64,000 bases of DNA from Candidatus Nitrosotalea sinensis (GTDB lineage: Archaea > Thermoproteota > Nitrososphaeria > Nitrososphaerales > Nitrosopumilaceae): NCBI RefSeq assembly GCF_900143675.1, contig NZ_FRFC01000003.1, positions 124,001 to 188,000 of the forward strand, given 5' to 3'. Below are positions 63,766 to 64,000 of this stretch, piece after piece; the first letter of the stretch is position 1, and every line of letters starts with the position of its first letter. The translations under genes were made by a program, and so were the position numbers. The notes under the pieces are model-generated. The model was not told the DNA's origin. It saw only the letters and a program-made list of their open reading frames with translations, and searched no databases.

Positions 63766-64000
63766 ATGGCAAAGGCATATGATGTACCAGCCGATTTACT
63801 GATTAGTAAATTAACCGAGACTCTGAAAAACGAGGATATAGTACAACCAAGCTGGATTCCATTTGTTAAGACTGGAGCTCATGCAGTAAAACCTCCACAA
63901 CAGAGTGATTGGTATTATACAAGATGTGCCTCCCTCTTAAGAAAAATTTACTTACACGGACCTATAGGCATAAATGATTTACGATCAATGTATGGAAGTA
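63766..64000 (+). CDS. rps19e: Small ribosomal subunit protein eS19, 5' part only
   Basis: ATG 63766 begins a frame of 78 codons cut by the window edge. The sequence AYDVPADLLISKL and the later SDWYYTRCASLLRKIYLHGP are hallmarks of S19e, which occurs in archaea and eukaryotes only. It follows rnp4 in the usual archaeal arrangement. Confidence 0.93.
   Translation, partial: MAKAYDVPADLLISKLTETLKNEDIVQPSWIPFVKTGAHAVKPPQQSDWYYTRCASLLRKIYLHGPIGINDLRSMYGS

Noticed and set aside
1-64000. Mobile elements, integrases, phage genes or restriction and defence genes
   Set aside because: I looked for transposase, integrase, toxin-antitoxin and Cas motifs and saw none; the only long direct repeats belong to the plastocyanin duplication and the surface protein.

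Overview
The window is AT-rich archaeal DNA. The gene set points to Nitrososphaerota (Thaumarchaeota), most likely a Nitrosopumilales-type organism. The evidence is sn-glycerol-1-phosphate dehydrogenase, the termination nuclease FttA/aCPSF1, an archaeal proteasome beta subunit, the archaeal CoA route (pantoate kinase plus phosphopantothenate synthetase), an A-type ATP synthase, RNase P protein Rnp4, Nep1, ribosomal protein S19e, and plastocyanin-like proteins ending in the PEFG sorting signal that I associate with this phylum. No amo or other ammonia-oxidation genes lie here, so that metabolism is inferred only. TTG is used very often as a start codon, and several promoters have a TATA-like box about 25 bases before the start codon, as expected for leaderless archaeal mRNAs.

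Layout. 1-5.7 kb: the 5' part of an FAD-dependent oxidoreductase and a 1679-residue repeat-rich surface protein. 5.7-13.4 kb: housekeeping genes (nadM, class V aminotransferase, FKBP, G1P dehydrogenase, psmB, FttA, a short SepF, a PP-loop thiolase-like enzyme). 13.4-18.2 kb: an M24 peptidase, then a minus-strand CoA operon of pantoate kinase, PPS, panB and coaBC. 18.2-25 kb: AbrB-PhoU regulator, NUDIX enzyme, tandem Lrp-type regulator, and a MacB/FtsX-type ABC system co-encoded with a membrane-anchored surface protein. 25-33.3 kb: UbiB-like kinase, Hsp20, and a nucleotide cluster (tmk, HD phosphohydrolase, UMP kinase), followed by proteins of unknown function and a rhodanese. 33.4-42 kb: the A-type ATP synthase operon in the order K-E-C-F-A-B-D-(28-residue peptide)-H-I. 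42-46.4 kb: divergent pyrI/pyrB, and a NikR-like regulator divergent from a Znu-type metal ABC transporter. 46.4-51 kb: two mosaic-duplicated plastocyanins and two secreted proteins. 51-55 kb: rhomboid, tautomerase, nitrilase, zinc-finger protein, and a thiolase with its DUF35 partner. 55-60.3 kb: a fusion of winged helix, ATP-cone and NrdD-like body, followed by a class II ribonucleotide reductase. 60.3-64 kb: a barrel-type secreted protein, a HELLH-containing secreted protein, tRNA-Gly(UCC), nep1, rnp4 and the start of rps19e.

The most unusual system is the pair at 55.3-60.3 kb. The first protein joins a DNA-binding winged helix to an ATP-cone and an NrdD-like body that stops right after the four-cysteine zinc site, lacks the glycyl-radical segment and has only one other cysteine. 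It cannot be an ordinary reductase and sits just upstream of the real B12-type reductase. I propose it is a nucleotide-sensing regulator made from a dead reductase. Other notable items are a 28-residue membrane peptide inside the ATP synthase operon, the plastocyanin duplication with identical ends and different middles, and a tandem tryptophan-containing C-terminal module shared by two otherwise unrelated secreted proteins.

No gene-free stretch exceeds 300 bases. The longest are 394-617, 32271-32496 and about 57391-57619, and their contents are described in the features.
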